From contig NZ_JAEMED010000003.1 of the NCBI RefSeq assembly GCF_016458205.1, forward strand, positions 1 through 64,000: a stretch of DNA of 64,000 nucleotides, in the 5' to 3' direction. Shown one piece after another: positions 38,145 through 49,743 of the stretch. The notes beneath the pieces were generated by a model. It was given only the letters and a program-made list of their open reading frames with translations, ran no database searches and was not told the origin of the DNA. Position 1 is the first letter of the stretch. Every line of letters starts with the position of its first letter. This DNA is from Streptococcus sp. 121. Lineage in GTDB: Bacteria; Bacillota; Bacilli; Lactobacillales; Streptococcaceae. Both the position numbers and the translations under genes were made by a program.

Positions 38145-39941
38145 TTATTCAAAAACGAATTGATTTTTATAGAGTCCCGCATAGAAGCCATCTTGGGCCA
38201 ACAAGGCTTGATGGTTTCCGCGTTCGATGACTTGGCCATCTTTAAGGACGATGATTTCATCCGCATTCAAAATAGTCTTGAGGCGGTGAGCAATGACAAA
38301 GCTGGTTCGACCAGCCACAATAGCTTCCATAGCACTTTGAATCTTAGCCTCCGTCACGGTATCCACGTTGGAGGTCGCTTCATCCAGAATTAAGACTTGT
38401 GGGTCTGTCATCAGGGTTCGAGCGATGGAGATTAGCTGCTTCTGTCCAGTTGAGAAGACATTTTGCTCGTCGTCAACCAGGGTATCATAGCCATCCGGCA
38501 GGCTCATGATAAAGTCATGGATGTGGGTTGCTTTGGCAGCAGCTTCTACCATTTCTTGAGGAGCATCTGGAACTCCAAACCGGATGTTATCGCGAATGGT
38601 TCCACTAAAGAGAACCGATTCCTGAAGAACAATCCCGACATTTTGCCGGAGGCTATCCAGGTCATACTCCCGAATATCGCGGCCATCAAACTGGATGGAA
38701 CCTGCGTCTACATCGTAGAAACGGTTGATCAAGTTCATGATGGTGGTCTTACCTGAACCAGTCGGTCCAACAACGGCCACCATTTTGCCTTTAGGAGCAG
38801 AAATGCTGACGTCTTTCAAAACCTTTTGACCCGGTAGGTAACCGAAATCGATCCCTTGAATAGCCACTCCTTCTTTCAGCTCTGTAAAATGAGGGGCATG
38901 GACTGGACGAACTTCTTCGGCTTCGTCGAACATTTCCTGAATCCGTCCAGCCCCTGTGAAGGCCAACTGCAATTCTGCCCAACTCGAAGCCACTTGCATA
39001 ATCGGTTGGTAATATTGTTGGGAATATTGGACGAAGGTTACGACCAAACCAAGAGCCGCAGCCGTCGTCATGGATGTGTCATTTAAGAGTAGGTTAGATC
39101 CGACAAAGATGACAATGGCCGTATTAATCAAACTCATCCCGTTCATAACAGGAAAGAGCATCCCTGCAAAGAGCCGCCCTCTGAAGGTAGCCTCTCGCAC
39201 CCGATCATTCAAGACCACAAAACCCTCAATCGCCTCCTCTTGCACCCCTTGCACAATAATTGCCTTTTGCCCTGAAATTTTCTCATCCATATAAGCATTC
39301 AGCTTACTTACCTCAGCCTGTTGCAAGTTGGTGTACTTGCGCGCCATTCTTACAATAAAAACTAAAAGAAGAAGGGCGATTGGAGTAGAAGCTACGGTTA
39401 CCCAGGCCAATTGCGTGTTCTGAACAAACATCATCCAGACCAAGCCAATATACAAGGCGATGTTTGAAACCACCTGCGTCAAGCTTTGATTAAAGGAGTT
39501 TTGAATATTGTCCAAATCGGAAGTAAAGCGAGACAAGATGTCCCCATCCTTGTGCTGGTCAAAAAAGGCCACCGTCAAACGCTCCAATTTCCCAAAGAGA
39601 CCTTTTCGCATCCGGTTGGTTGAATGGGCCACAATACGAGTAAAGAGCAAGGTATAAATCAACATGGAAACAGTGGTAAACACATAAGTCAAAAAGAGTT
39701 TCCACATAACCGAACCGAAGGCTTCCATGCTTGGTGCAACCATTTTAGCTCCAGTTGCTTCACTAATTGCCTGGGCCTCAAAATACCCTTGTACCCAGTT
39801 TCCTAATTCCGCCAAAGCATCCCCAAGAAAGACAGGTGCCTGCACTTGGAGATAGGTGGAGGCAATAATGGCTAAGAAAATCAAGAGAAAGGATAATTTA
39901 TAGCGTTTAAAGTAAAACCAGAAAAAACGTGCGGTTTTCAT
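38145..39941 (-). CDS. ABC exporter half-transporter, catalytic subunit (PatB-like)
   Basis: 598 aa from the ATG at 39941 ([15 protein letters not shown]), preceded by AAAGGAGG; longer upstream in-frame starts lie inside the previous gene. Six-helix membrane domain, then a complete ATPase: Walker [10 protein letters not shown], signature FSTGQKQ, Walker [13 protein letters not shown] with the catalytic Glu, and H-loop AHRL. It starts just 1 bp after the stop of its partner. In streptococci such pairs (PatA/PatB, SatA/SatB) export fluoroquinolones and dyes; the substrate here is inferred from similarity. Confidence 0.88.
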   Translation of the reverse strand: MKTARFFWFYFKRYKLSFLLIFLAIIASTYLQVQAPVFLGDALAELGNWVQGYFEAQAISEATGAKMVAPSMEAFGSVMWKLFLTYVFTTVSMLIYTLLFTRIVAHSTNRMRKGLFGKLERLTVAFFDQHKDGDILSRFTSDLDNIQNSFNQSLTQVVSNIALYIGLVWMMFVQNTQLAWVTVASTPIALLLLVFIVRMARKYTNLQQAEVSKLNAYMDEKISGQKAIIVQGVQEEAIEGFVVLNDRVREATFRGRLFAGMLFPVMNGMSLINTAIVIFVGSNLLLNDTSMTTAAALGLVVTFVQYSQQYYQPIMQVASSWAELQLAFTGAGRIQEMFDEAEEVRPVHAPHFTELKEGVAIQGIDFGYLPGQKVLKDVSISAPKGKMVAVVGPTGSGKTTIMNLINRFYDVDAGSIQFDGRDIREYDLDSLRQNVGIVLQESVLFSGTIRDNIRFGVPDAPQEMVEAAAKATHIHDFIMSLPDGYDTLVDDEQNVFSTGQKQLISIARTLMTDPQVLILDEATSNVDTVTEAKIQSAMEAIVAGRTSFVIAHRLKTILNADEIIVLKDGQVIERGNHQALLAQDGFYAGLYKNQFVFE

Positions 39942-39942
39942 G

Positions 39943-41649
39943 TTAGGCCTCCTTTCCTTTTTGTGTTTCGTAAATTTCACGGTAGACATCATTCGTAGCA
40001 ACCAGCTCCGCGTGAGTTCCTTCCCCAATCAAGCGCCCTTCATCCAGAACCAGGATTTTGTCCGCCTTGACAACGGAAGAAATTTTCTGGGCAATGATGA
40101 CAGTAGTTGTCCCTTTTAGGTCCTTATTCAAAGCTTCCTGAACCAGCTTCTCGGATTTTGCATCCAAAGCAGAAGTCGAATCATCCAAAATCAAAACTTT
40201 TGGCTTACCGATTACTCCACGCGCAATGCTCATCCGCTGCTTCTGACCACCTGAAAAGTTATTCCCACGCTCTTCTACCTGGCTATCATAATTGGCATCC
40301 ATGCGATCGATGAACTCCTTAGCCTGAGCAATACTGGCAGCTCGCTCCATGGCAGTAGCGTCCGCGTCAGCATCCCCTTGACGAAGATTGTCAGCAATAG
40401 TTCCACTAAAGAGGATGGCTTTCTGCAAGACGATGGAGACCGTCTTACGGACTGTTTCCTGACTCAAATCGCGCAAGTCGCGACCACCAATGGTGATTTT
40501 CCCTTCTTGTGGATCAAAAAGGCGCGGAATGAGTTGGGCTAAGGTAGATTTCCCAGCTCCAGTGGCTCCAACAACCCCAATCATCTGACCTGGCTCCACA
40601 CTGAAGCTAATATCCTTGAGGATTGGATCCGTATCATGCGGGTAAGTGAAGGTCACGTGATCAAAGACCAAACTCCCCTCTAGATCCTCAAACTCAGTTT
40701 CCTTAAAGGTCATAGCTGGTTCCGTACCTAGAACTTCCTGAATCCGTCCAAGGGCAATAAAAGCCCGGCTGGCCTGCATTCCCATAAAGCTCACCATGAT
40801 GATCGAGAACATAATCTGCATCATGTAGGTCATAAAGGAGGCGATATTCCCAATCGCTTCTGGCTCGGTATCAACAATCTGAGACACCATATAGATGGAG
40901 AGGAAGGTCGCCATATAAGCAATAAAGGTCACCGCTGGCATCATGATCGAGAAACCGTAGCCGATAAAGAGGTTCAAATTCAAGAGATCATTGGACACCT
41001 CTTTAAACTTAGCATACTGAGCCTTTTCCTGAACGAAGGACTTGACCACCCGAACTCCGCGGAGGTTCTCCTTGGCAATGGCATTAATCTTATCCATTAG
41101 GGTTTGGAAGAGACCAAACCGTGGTCCCATCTGACTCATGATTACACCCATAACAGTCGCAATACCTAGAACCATCAAAACCAATACCCACCAGAGACTT
41201 GGTAGCGTCCGGACAGCCATAATAAATGCTCCGAAAAAGAGAATCGGCAAGCGCAGCAAGACCTGGAAAAGCATCATCATCAAATTCTGAATCTGCGTCA
41301 CATCATTGGTCATGCGCACAACCAGATTTCCAGCATTGAATTCCTCAATATTGGCATAGGAGAATGTTTGGATTTTACGGAAGGTCGCCTCCCTCAAATC
41401 CGCCGATACTCCTTGGGCAATCTTGGCCGCTAAAATGGTATTGATGACCCCCGCTAGCAAACCTGCTCCGGCAATCACCAAGAGCCAAACACCGATGGAT
41501 GAAATCTTATCCTGGTTATTCTCTAAGACCGCAGCTAAGACATCACTCAAATAACTTGGTTGCATAAGGGAACTAGCCACGATGACAATGACCATGAGTA
41601 CAGATCCCAATACATACCATTTATAAGGCTTTAGTGCCTGTTTTAGCAT
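39943..41649 (-). CDS. ABC exporter half-transporter, degenerate-site subunit (PatA-like)
   Basis: 568 aa from the ATG at 41649 ([12 protein letters not shown]) after AAGGAGGAAAAC. Six membrane helices, then an ATPase with Walker [10 protein letters not shown] and a perfect LSGGQ-like FSGGQKQ. The Walker B catalytic Glu is replaced by Asp ([11 protein letters not shown]) and the H-loop His by Gln (IIAQKISS). These changes are typical of the non-catalytic half in heterodimeric exporters. It pairs with the gene immediately downstream. Confidence 0.88.
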   Translation of the reverse strand: MLKQALKPYKWYVLGSVLMVIVIVASSLMQPSYLSDVLAAVLENNQDKISSIGVWLLVIAGAGLLAGVINTILAAKIAQGVSADLREATFRKIQTFSYANIEEFNAGNLVVRMTNDVTQIQNLMMMLFQVLLRLPILFFGAFIMAVRTLPSLWWVLVLMVLGIATVMGVIMSQMGPRFGLFQTLMDKINAIAKENLRGVRVVKSFVQEKAQYAKFKEVSNDLLNLNLFIGYGFSIMMPAVTFIAYMATFLSIYMVSQIVDTEPEAIGNIASFMTYMMQIMFSIIMVSFMGMQASRAFIALGRIQEVLGTEPAMTFKETEFEDLEGSLVFDHVTFTYPHDTDPILKDISFSVEPGQMIGVVGATGAGKSTLAQLIPRLFDPQEGKITIGGRDLRDLSQETVRKTVSIVLQKAILFSGTIADNLRQGDADADATAMERAASIAQAKEFIDRMDANYDSQVEERGNNFSGGQKQRMSIARGVIGKPKVLILDDSTSALDAKSEKLVQEALNKDLKGTTTVIIAQKISSVVKADKILVLDEGRLIGEGTHAELVATNDVYREIYETQKGKEA

Positions 41650-41828
41650 GTTTTCCTCCTTCATTCCATAAAAAAGCTCCTGGTCCATAATCATGGACAG
41701 GACACTCTCTTCTCATTAATGTATCCTAGAATCTTACCATAAATTCCTAAGCCCTGCAAGCCTCTGATTGTTTTTAAATCCCATTAGATTATGATAAAAT
41801 GAAAAGGAAAACAACGAAGGAAGGAACT

Positions 41829-42845
41829 ATGGAAAAACAAATCATTACCATCCTAGGACCCGGGTCTTGGGGAACTGCTCTAGCCCAGGTCTTAGATGAC
41901 AATGGCCATGAGGTCCGATTATGGGGCAACGCCCCTGAACAAGTTGAGGAAATTAATACCCAACACCAAAATACCCGCTATTTCCAAGATATCACGCTAT
42001 CCCCAAGTATCAGAGCTTATAGCGACTTGGACCAAGCCTTAGCAGATACTCAGGCTGTCCTTTTTGTCGTCCCAACCAAGGTTACACGCCTAGTTGCCCA
42101 ACAAGTCGCAGCCAGTCTGGACCATTCAGTCACAGTCCTGCACGCCTCCAAAGGATTGGAGCCTGGCAGCCATAAGCGTTTGTCTACAATATTGGAAGAG
42201 GAAATCCCTGCCAATCTCCGCTCGGAAATCGTCGTTGTTTCTGGACCGAGTCACGCGGAAGAAGCCGTTGTTCGAGACATCACGCTGATTACGGCTGCTT
42301 CAAAAGATTTAGACGCTGCACGCTACGCCCAAGCACTTTTCAGTAATTCCTACTTCCGCCTCTATACCAACACCGATGTTATCGGCGTTGAAACCGCAGG
42401 CGCCCTCAAGAACATTATCGCAGTCGGTGCAGGTGTCCTAGCTGGCCTGGGCTACGGTGATAACGCTAAAGCTGCGATCATCACGCGCGGACTAGCCGAA
42501 ATCACCCGTTTAGGAGTCCAGATGGGGGCAGACCCACTAACCTACAGTGGCTTGTCCGGTGTTGGGGACCTCATCGTTACAGGTACCTCCAAACACTCCC
42601 GCAACTGGCGAGCGGGTTATGCTCTTGGACAAGGACAAGATTTGGAATCCATCGAAGCTTCCATGGGCATGGTCATCGAAGGTCTATCCACAACCAAGGT
42701 TGCCTATGAGTTAGCTCAAGAACTTGGGGTTTACATGCCTATCACCCAAGGAATTTACAAAGTTATTTATGAAAATCGTCCCATCAAAGAGGCCATCACT
42801 GAAATGATGACTAATGAATTTAAAGAAGAAAACGAATGGAGTTAA
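41829..42845 (+). CDS. gpsA: NAD(P)+-dependent glycerol-3-phosphate dehydrogenase
   Basis: 338 aa from the ATG at 41829 with SD GAAGGAAGGA; an earlier in-frame ATG at 41799 has no SD. NAD-binding [10 protein letters not shown] at the N-terminus, VSGPSHAEE, the catalytic-Lys region [11 protein letters not shown], and [14 protein letters not shown]. It reduces dihydroxyacetone phosphate to sn-glycerol-3-phosphate for phospholipid and teichoic acid synthesis. Followed by galU 2 bp later, as in pneumococcus. Confidence 0.95.
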   Translation: MEKQIITILGPGSWGTALAQVLDDNGHEVRLWGNAPEQVEEINTQHQNTRYFQDITLSPSIRAYSDLDQALADTQAVLFVVPTKVTRLVAQQVAASLDHSVTVLHASKGLEPGSHKRLSTILEEEIPANLRSEIVVVSGPSHAEEAVVRDITLITAASKDLDAARYAQALFSNSYFRLYTNTDVIGVETAGALKNIIAVGAGVLAGLGYGDNAKAAIITRGLAEITRLGVQMGADPLTYSGLSGVGDLIVTGTSKHSRNWRAGYALGQGQDLESIEASMGMVIEGLSTTKVAYELAQELGVYMPITQGIYKVIYENRPIKEAITEMMTNEFKEENEWS

Positions 42846-42847
42846 AC

Positions 42848-43756
42848 ATGAATAAAAAAGTCAGAAAAGCCGTTATCCCTGCAGCTGGACTCGGTACTCG
42901 CTTCTTACCAGCGACCAAGGCCCTTGCCAAAGAAATGTTGCCCATTGTTGATAAACCAACCATCCAATTTATCGTTGAAGAAGCCCTTCAATCCGGTATT
43001 GAAGAAATCTTGGTTGTCACCGGTAAGGCCAAACGCTCCATTGAAGACCACTTCGATTCAAACTTTGAATTGGAATATAACCTAAAAGAAAAAGGAAAAG
43101 ATGAGCTCCTCAAGCTTGTCGACGAGACAACTGGTATCCGCCTACACTTCATCCGTCAAAGCCATCCGCGTGGACTCGGAGATGCGGTTTTGCAAGCCAA
43201 GGCCTTCGTAGGGAACGAGCCTTTTGTGGTTATGTTGGGAGACGACCTCATGGAAGACAAGGTACCTCTCACACGCCAATTGATGGATGACTATGACAAA
43301 ACGCACGCATCTACTATTGCTGTTATGCAAGTCCCACACGAGGAGGTCTCCGCATACGGAGTGATCGCCCCTCAAGGAAAAGGTACAAACGGACTTTACT
43401 CCGTGGAAACCTTTGTGGAAAAACCAGCTCCTCAAGATGCTCCTAGTGACTTGGCGATCATCGGGCGCTACCTCTTGACCCCAGAAATTTTCAATATCTT
43501 GGAAACCCAAGCGCCAGGTGCAGGGAATGAAATCCAACTAACGGACGCTATCGATACCCTCAATAAAACCCAACGTGTTTTTGCCCGTGAATTCAAAGGG
43601 AAACGTTACGACGTCGGCGATAAATATGGCTACATGAAAACTTCTATCGAGTATGCCCTCCGTCACCCACAAGTCAAAGATGACCTTAAACAATACATCA
43701 TTGACCTTGGAAAAGTGTTAGAAAAAGCAGACCGCCCTCATAAAAAATTAAAATAA
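42848..43756 (+). CDS. galU: UTP-glucose-1-phosphate uridylyltransferase
   Basis: 302 aa from the ATG at 42848, with GGAG six bases upstream inside the gpsA stop region; an ATG at 42836 lies within gpsA. Nucleotidyltransferase motif [21 protein letters not shown], with VVMLGDDLM and VEKP further on. It makes UDP-glucose for capsule, glycolipid and teichoic acid synthesis. Cotranscribed with gpsA and ended by a strong terminator. Confidence 0.95.
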   Translation: MNKKVRKAVIPAAGLGTRFLPATKALAKEMLPIVDKPTIQFIVEEALQSGIEEILVVTGKAKRSIEDHFDSNFELEYNLKEKGKDELLKLVDETTGIRLHFIRQSHPRGLGDAVLQAKAFVGNEPFVVMLGDDLMEDKVPLTRQLMDDYDKTHASTIAVMQVPHEEVSAYGVIAPQGKGTNGLYSVETFVEKPAPQDAPSDLAIIGRYLLTPEIFNILETQAPGAGNEIQLTDAIDTLNKTQRVFAREFKGKRYDVGDKYGYMKTSIEYALRHPQVKDDLKQYIIDLGKVLEKADRPHKKLK

Positions 43757-43773
43757 AGCCACAGAACAAAATC

Positions 43774-43829
43774 AAAAACCACAGCTAGGTTCCAACAAGT
43801 CATCTTGTGAGAGCCAGCTGTGGTTTTTG
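43774..43829 (+). terminator. Terminator of gpsA-galU
   Basis: AAAAACCACAGCT / AGCTGTGGTTTTTG with a smaller hairpin (CAAGT ... CTTG) in the loop. Confidence 0.85.
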
Positions 43830-43878
43830 TCGGTTAAACTCTTTGAAAATTTAAGCGTTGTCCAGCCTCTTTAAATGT

Positions 43879-43984
43879 TATACTCTTTTAGTTTATCTTT
43901 TATTACTGTGTTAGCTCGCCTTGCCGTACTTCAGTACTGTCTACGACTCGCTGCCTTGTACTAAAAGCAAACTAAAAGACTATA
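43879..43984 (-). repeat. Family A (RUP-like) repeat, copy A4, short form
   Basis: TATACTCTTTTAGTTTA ... CAAACTAAAAGACTATA, inverted relative to copies A1-A3. It lies between the convergent galU and rhomboid genes and is flanked by TA. Confidence 0.85.
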
Positions 43985-43989
43985 AATCT

Positions 43990-44652
43990 CTACAAAACTG
44001 TAGCCAAGGTGATTAAAAACAAGCCAACGTAGACACCTAGGCCTAGCAGTTGGCCTCTACGACCATGAACGAGCCCATAGGGATGTAGGGGGAGCGATAG
44101 GGCCAAACAAGCTCCTCCCACAAGACCTCCCAAGTGTCCTGCAAGACTGACGCCGGGTGCCAAACTAAAGACCAGGTTCATGACTAAGAGAGGGAGATAG
44201 GATTGGCCTAAATGTTGAAGATAGGGATTTGGAAGCCAACGAAGGACTACCAAAATGGTAAAGAGACCATAGATAGAGGTTGAAGCCCCCGCTACAATCA
44301 CCTCTGGACTAAAGACGAGACAGAACAGATTCCCCATCAGCCCTGCCAAAAGGTACATGAAGAAAAAGCGGACGGATCCATAAAGTCTTTCGATTTGCTG
44401 ACCAAGGAAATAGATGGTTAAGGTGTTGGAGAAAAAGTGCATAAAACCAATATGCACAAAAATCGCTGAAAGAAGACGATAGGATTGGCCTAAATCCCAG
44501 TGGATCAAAGGGGGATAAAGAGCCCCAAACTGAATCAACAAGCGAGCATCCTCTACCGCACCACCAGACACGATATACATGAGCAGAAAGACGAGGCAGT
44601 TAAGGGCTACAAAAACACAGGTAACAGGACTATATTTCAATTGAGACATCAT
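43990..44652 (-). CDS. Rhomboid-family intramembrane serine protease
   Basis: 220 aa with about six membrane helices. Catalytic Ser region VAGASTSIYGLF (GxS motif, with Thr where Gly is usual after the Ser), HIGFMHFFSNT early in the fold, and catalytic His in LAGHLGGLVGGA. It overlaps the preceding cyclo-ligase gene by 23 bp; ATG ATG start. This gene pair is conserved in streptococci. The substrate is unknown. Confidence 0.88.
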   Translation of the reverse strand: MMSQLKYSPVTCVFVALNCLVFLLMYIVSGGAVEDARLLIQFGALYPPLIHWDLGQSYRLLSAIFVHIGFMHFFSNTLTIYFLGQQIERLYGSVRFFFMYLLAGLMGNLFCLVFSPEVIVAGASTSIYGLFTILVVLRWLPNPYLQHLGQSYLPLLVMNLVFSLAPGVSLAGHLGGLVGGACLALSLPLHPYGLVHGRRGQLLGLGVYVGLFLITLATVL

Positions 44653-45178
44653 CGATAAGAAGCTCCTTTACAGCTTGATCATGGTTTTCAGGGGTGAAGT
44701 CGGCTAATTGTTGGCCGTAGACCGTAGACACGGTCCAACCAGGGAAATCGGCCAAGATACGGTCATAAAAACCTCCCCCGTAACCGATTCGATAGCCATC
44801 TTTCCGAAAGACAAGACCGGGTACATGAAGTACATCAATATCCATTAGCTTAAGGTCTGGATCAGGAAGGTTCGTCGGCTCTAAAATTCCATAGACACCT
44901 GCTCTCAAGGAACTAGCCTCATAATCCACAAAGACCATGTGACCTGGGCCTAAAACCTTGGGAACTAGCAGACGTTTGCCATCCAAGTGCGCTTGTTTCA
45001 ACAGGGCTTGCGTATCGACCTCATGGCTGAGGGACAGGTAGGTGGCCACCACTTCCGCCTGCTGATAGGCCGGTGAAGCTAGCAACTTGCCCATTAACCG
45101 CTGATCGGCAAGCCTTTTTCTTTCTGGAGACAGTTGTTTCAGAGCCTCTAGCCCCTTTTTTCGTAAGATTTTTTTCAT
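44630..45178 (-). CDS. 5-formyltetrahydrofolate cyclo-ligase
   Basis: 182 aa from the ATG at 45178 (MKKILRKKGLEALKQL); a longer frame to 45196 has no SD and overlaps a likely -10 (TATGAT). Motifs: ATYLSLSHEVDT, VPKV, and C-terminal RIGYGGGFYDR (phosphate binding). It converts 5-formyl-THF to methenyl-THF in one-carbon metabolism. Transcribed with the downstream rhomboid gene. Confidence 0.9.
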   Translation of the reverse strand: MKKILRKKGLEALKQLSPERKRLADQRLMGKLLASPAYQQAEVVATYLSLSHEVDTQALLKQAHLDGKRLLVPKVLGPGHMVFVDYEASSLRAGVYGILEPTNLPDPDLKLMDIDVLHVPGLVFRKDGYRIGYGGGFYDRILADFPGWTVSTVYGQQLADFTPENHDQAVKELLIDDVSIEI

Positions 45179-45200
45179 ATTCCTATCATAACACAAAATA

Positions 45201-45225
45201 GCGGTTGGCTAAGCCAACCGCCGTG
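45201..45225 (-). terminator. Terminator-like palindrome after glpF
   Basis: GCGGTTGGCTTAGCCAACCGC followed by TATTTTG on the - strand, just beyond the glpF stop codon and before the cyclo-ligase promoter. Confidence 0.6.
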
Positions 45226-45229
45226 GTTC

Positions 45230-45934
45230 TTAATAAAGTCCGTAAACAAGGACGGCTAAAATCGCACCTAGGAAAGGCCCAACCACTGGAATCCAAGCAT
45301 AGGACCAATCGCCGTCACCCTTGTGGGAGATTGGGAGGATGGAGTGAACCAAACGTGGGCCCAAATCTCGAGCTGGATTAATGGCGTAACCGGTTGTTCC
45401 TCCAAGGGACAGACCAACACCAATAATGAGGGCTGCAACAGACAAGGTTGACACGCCAGCTGCGATGTTCGCTGTTCCCATGGCCAAGAGTGTCAAGACA
45501 AGAACAAAGGTCCCCAAGATTTCAGAAATCAAGTTGGAAACATTGTCTCGAAGAGCTGGACCAGTCGCAAAGGTTCCCAAGATAGCTGCTGGATCCTCTG
45601 CTGCATCGTAATGGGGCTTATACATGAGCCAAACCAGAATTTGACCAAACATAGCACCAAGGAACTGGGCAAGGACATAAGTTCCAAAGGATGCCCATGG
45701 TAGTGAGCCATTGAGAGCCATGGCTAGAGAAACAGCTGGATTGAGGTGGGCTGGGGACAGACTACTCACCGCAAAAGCCGCAATCGCAACTGCCAGACCC
45801 CAACCGGCTGTAATAACAATCCAACCCGCATCATGGTTCTTGGTTTTAGGAAGCACAACCCCTGCTACCACCCCATTCCCTAAAAGAATGAGCAGGGCCG
45901 TTCCTAGAAATTCTCCTAAAAATTCGTTCGACAT
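45230..45934 (-). CDS. glpF: Glycerol uptake facilitator (aquaglyceroporin)
   Basis: 234 aa MIP-family channel with six helices and both NPA boxes (HLNPAVSLA, and INPARDLGPR with the aquaglyceroporin Asp after the second NPA-Arg). Facilitates glycerol entry. Third gene of glpK-glpO-glpF, 14 bp after glpO. Complete and of usual length. Confidence 0.93.
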   Translation of the reverse strand: MSNEFLGEFLGTALLILLGNGVVAGVVLPKTKNHDAGWIVITAGWGLAVAIAAFAVSSLSPAHLNPAVSLAMALNGSLPWASFGTYVLAQFLGAMFGQILVWLMYKPHYDAAEDPAAILGTFATGPALRDNVSNLISEILGTFVLVLTLLAMGTANIAAGVSTLSVAALIIGVGLSLGGTTGYAINPARDLGPRLVHSILPISHKGDGDWSYAWIPVVGPFLGAILAVLVYGLY

Positions 45935-45948
45935 ATTGTGTATTCTCC

Positions 45949-47772
45949 TTATGCCTTCAATGAGGCTAAATCATTTTCTGCAAGGCTGACTGCCAACTCT
46001 TCTTGGTAAGCAGCCTTTTCTTCTGGGCTCCATTCATAGTAACGAGCCATTTCTTCAACGACAGCATCCTTGATACCGTCCACTTGCTCTCGCTTGAAGA
46101 GCATGTAATTGGTGCGGCGAAGCAAGAAGTCTACGGGACTCAAGGTCAACTCATTTTGCATCGCATAGTGGAGGGATAGTGTATCCGCCAAACTCAAACC
46201 TGGAGCAGCTTGAACCGATTGGGCCAAGGCATAAACTTTCGGTGCATTTGAACCATACAAGTTGGCCAAATACTTAGCCTCATCCTTGTCCAAACCACGC
46301 GCCACACCCAATTGCACAAAGACTTCCAATTCCGCTTCGACATTATGTGGATTGAGTTCCCCACCAGAGACCGGATAGGTCTTAGAATGCACCAAGGTGA
46401 AGGACCGTTGGAATTCCTCCGCCAGAATTTGCAGGATTAACTCCATCGCTCCCTCTGCCATTTTGCGGTAGTCCGTAATCTTACCACCCGCCAAGGTTAG
46501 GAGACCATTTGGATCGCGCTCCAAACTGGAACCGCGCGATACAGCAGACGGATCCAAACTTTTCTCAGATGTAGAGGATTCCATTTTGCTAAGAACATGC
46601 TCCACGTCTTCCCTTGTTTTTTCTTTGGCAAGATAAGCTTGAACGGCTCCAATCAACTGTTCAAAGCTATCGTCGCTAAGGGAACCATTATCGCCACCAT
46701 TGTAATCAGAAGCATTATTGCCCGCAATCAATGGCCGCAGACCAGCCCAACCGCTTTCAATATCCGCAACGGTCAAGTGAGCCTCTGGGAAACGATGGTT
46801 AACAATCTGCAAGAGGTAATCCACATCCTCTTTTTCCACACGAGGATGAGCCAAATCCCCTTGGTAGTCGGTATCCGTTGTTCCAAAATAAGTTTTATTT
46901 TCACGCGGAAGAACAAAAATCATCCGACCATCTGCCAAACCGGAGTCAAAATAAACCGGCTGACTAACCTTGAGACGACTAGAATCCACCACCAAGTGAA
47001 CCCCCTTGGTTGGACGCATCAAACTAAAGGCTTGCTCAGGATTGCTGAGGTTACGAACTTGGTCAGACCAAGGTCCGGTTGTGTTAATCACCAGACGAGC
47101 CCGAATTTCTAAGGTTTCATCTGTCAATAAATCACGCGCCTGAACTCCGACAATCTGATCTCCTTCAAAGAGGAAGCCTTCTGCTTTGACATGATTGGCT
47201 AGATAAGCCCCATCTTGATTGGCCCGTTTTAGATTTTCAATCACCAAGCGGGCATCATTATTACGGAAATCGAGGTAGACACCGCCACCTACCAATCCTT
47301 CTTTCCGCAGGTCAGGTTCCCGCTCCAACACTTGTTCCCGACTGAGAACTTGGTTGGCAACGGAAGAACCATTGACCCCAGCCAAAAGGTCATACAAATC
47401 CATAGCCACTTTCAAACGGAAAAGATTGAAGGTAGCTCCTGGTTCATCATAAACTGGAAGCAACATTGGATCCGGCTTAGGAATATGTGGGGCAATGCGT
47501 TGCACTACCGCCCGCTCGCTCACCGTATCTGACACAACCTCCACATCAAATTGTTTGAGGTAGCGGAGACCTCCGTGAACCAATTTAGTAGAGCGACTGG
47601 AGGTCCCCTCCGCAAAGTCTTGCATCTCAATCAAACCAGTGTCCAAACCAGATGCGGCCGCTTGTAAAGCTAACCCAGCTCCAGTTATTCCTCCACCAAT
47701 GATCAACAAATCCAGTGTTTGCTCTTGCATTTTTTCCAATGCCCGTGTTCGGGTACGTTTTGAAAATTCCAT
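45949..47772 (-). CDS. glpO: Alpha-glycerophosphate oxidase
   Basis: 607 aa flavoprotein from the ATG at 47772; a TTG two codons earlier is also open. FAD-binding IIGGGITGAG near the N-terminus, then SSRSTKLVHGGLRYL, typical of GlpO/GlpD. The length and internal insertion fit the streptococcal oxidase rather than the quinone-linked dehydrogenase. It oxidises glycerol-3-phosphate to DHAP using O2 and releases H2O2. It lies between glpK and glpF; a family C repeat separates it from glpK. Confidence 0.93.
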   Translation of the reverse strand: MEFSKRTRTRALEKMQEQTLDLLIIGGGITGAGLALQAAASGLDTGLIEMQDFAEGTSSRSTKLVHGGLRYLKQFDVEVVSDTVSERAVVQRIAPHIPKPDPMLLPVYDEPGATFNLFRLKVAMDLYDLLAGVNGSSVANQVLSREQVLEREPDLRKEGLVGGGVYLDFRNNDARLVIENLKRANQDGAYLANHVKAEGFLFEGDQIVGVQARDLLTDETLEIRARLVINTTGPWSDQVRNLSNPEQAFSLMRPTKGVHLVVDSSRLKVSQPVYFDSGLADGRMIFVLPRENKTYFGTTDTDYQGDLAHPRVEKEDVDYLLQIVNHRFPEAHLTVADIESGWAGLRPLIAGNNASDYNGGDNGSLSDDSFEQLIGAVQAYLAKEKTREDVEHVLSKMESSTSEKSLDPSAVSRGSSLERDPNGLLTLAGGKITDYRKMAEGAMELILQILAEEFQRSFTLVHSKTYPVSGGELNPHNVEAELEVFVQLGVARGLDKDEAKYLANLYGSNAPKVYALAQSVQAAPGLSLADTLSLHYAMQNELTLSPVDFLLRRTNYMLFKREQVDGIKDAVVEEMARYYEWSPEEKAAYQEELAVSLAENDLASLKA

Positions 47773-47795
47773 GGTCAATACCTATTCCTATCTAG

Positions 47796-48027
47796 AGATT
47801 GAGACAAAAGTCTCAAACTTCCTAATTTAGTTAGTAAAATCACTTTGACGCAGTGGTTGATTGGTTTTTTCGTTCTCTTTTATTGAGAGAACATTTCATG
47901 TTCTCTCATCCAAAAGCTCAAAGAGTCAATTCCTGACTCTTTGACTTCCGAAAACAACCTAATCAACTGTGCGGAGGTGGGACTACGAACGATTTTTACA
48001 ATTAAAATCGTTCTGTCCCACTCTCAA
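47796..48027 (+). repeat. Family C hairpin-rich repeat, copy C2, between glpK and glpO
   Basis: Same order as C1: TTGAGACAAAAGTCTCAA, GAGAGAACATTTCATGTTCTCTC, CAAAGAGTCAATTCCTGACTCTTTG, then AACGATTTTTACAATTAAAATCGTT. It inserts several strong hairpins into the middle of the glp operon. Confidence 0.75.
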
Positions 48028-48057
48028 GTCCAAGTTCGTTGATTACTAAATTTGAAG

Positions 48058-48092
48058 CCTGAATAAAAGGTCCACTGAACCTTTTATTCAGG
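48058..48092. terminator. Intercistronic hairpin after glpK
   Basis: Perfect inverted repeat CCTGAATAAAAGG / CCTTTTATTCAGG with no T-run on the - strand. It could stabilise or process the glpK mRNA or reduce read-through into glpO. Confidence 0.5.
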
Positions 48093-48105
48093 GAGCTTCT
48101 GACAC

Positions 48106-49632
<1,527 letters not shown>

Positions 49633-49651
49633 TTAGTATGACTTTAGTATA

Positions 49652-49664
49652 TCAAACGCTTTCA
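49652..49664 (-). promoter_or_regulatory. cre-like catabolite-response site upstream of glpK
   Basis: TGAAAGCGTTTGA on the - strand, close to the cre consensus TGNAANCGNTNNCA, overlapping the glpK promoter region (a TATACT hexamer follows). CcpA repression of glycerol use in the presence of glucose is inferred. Confidence 0.65.
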
Positions 49665-49700
49665 TTCGCATCCTATCAACTTTTTTGCTTTTATAAAAAA

Positions 49701-49743
49701 AACTGATAGGATTTTGTGATGTTTTCACAAAATCCTATCAGTT
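49701..49743 (-). terminator. Terminator of the Mga-like regulator gene
   Basis: AACTGATAGGATTTTGTGA / TCACAAAATCCTATCAGTT, a very strong stem with TTTTTT after it on the - strand. It overlaps the stop codon at 49725. Confidence 0.9.
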
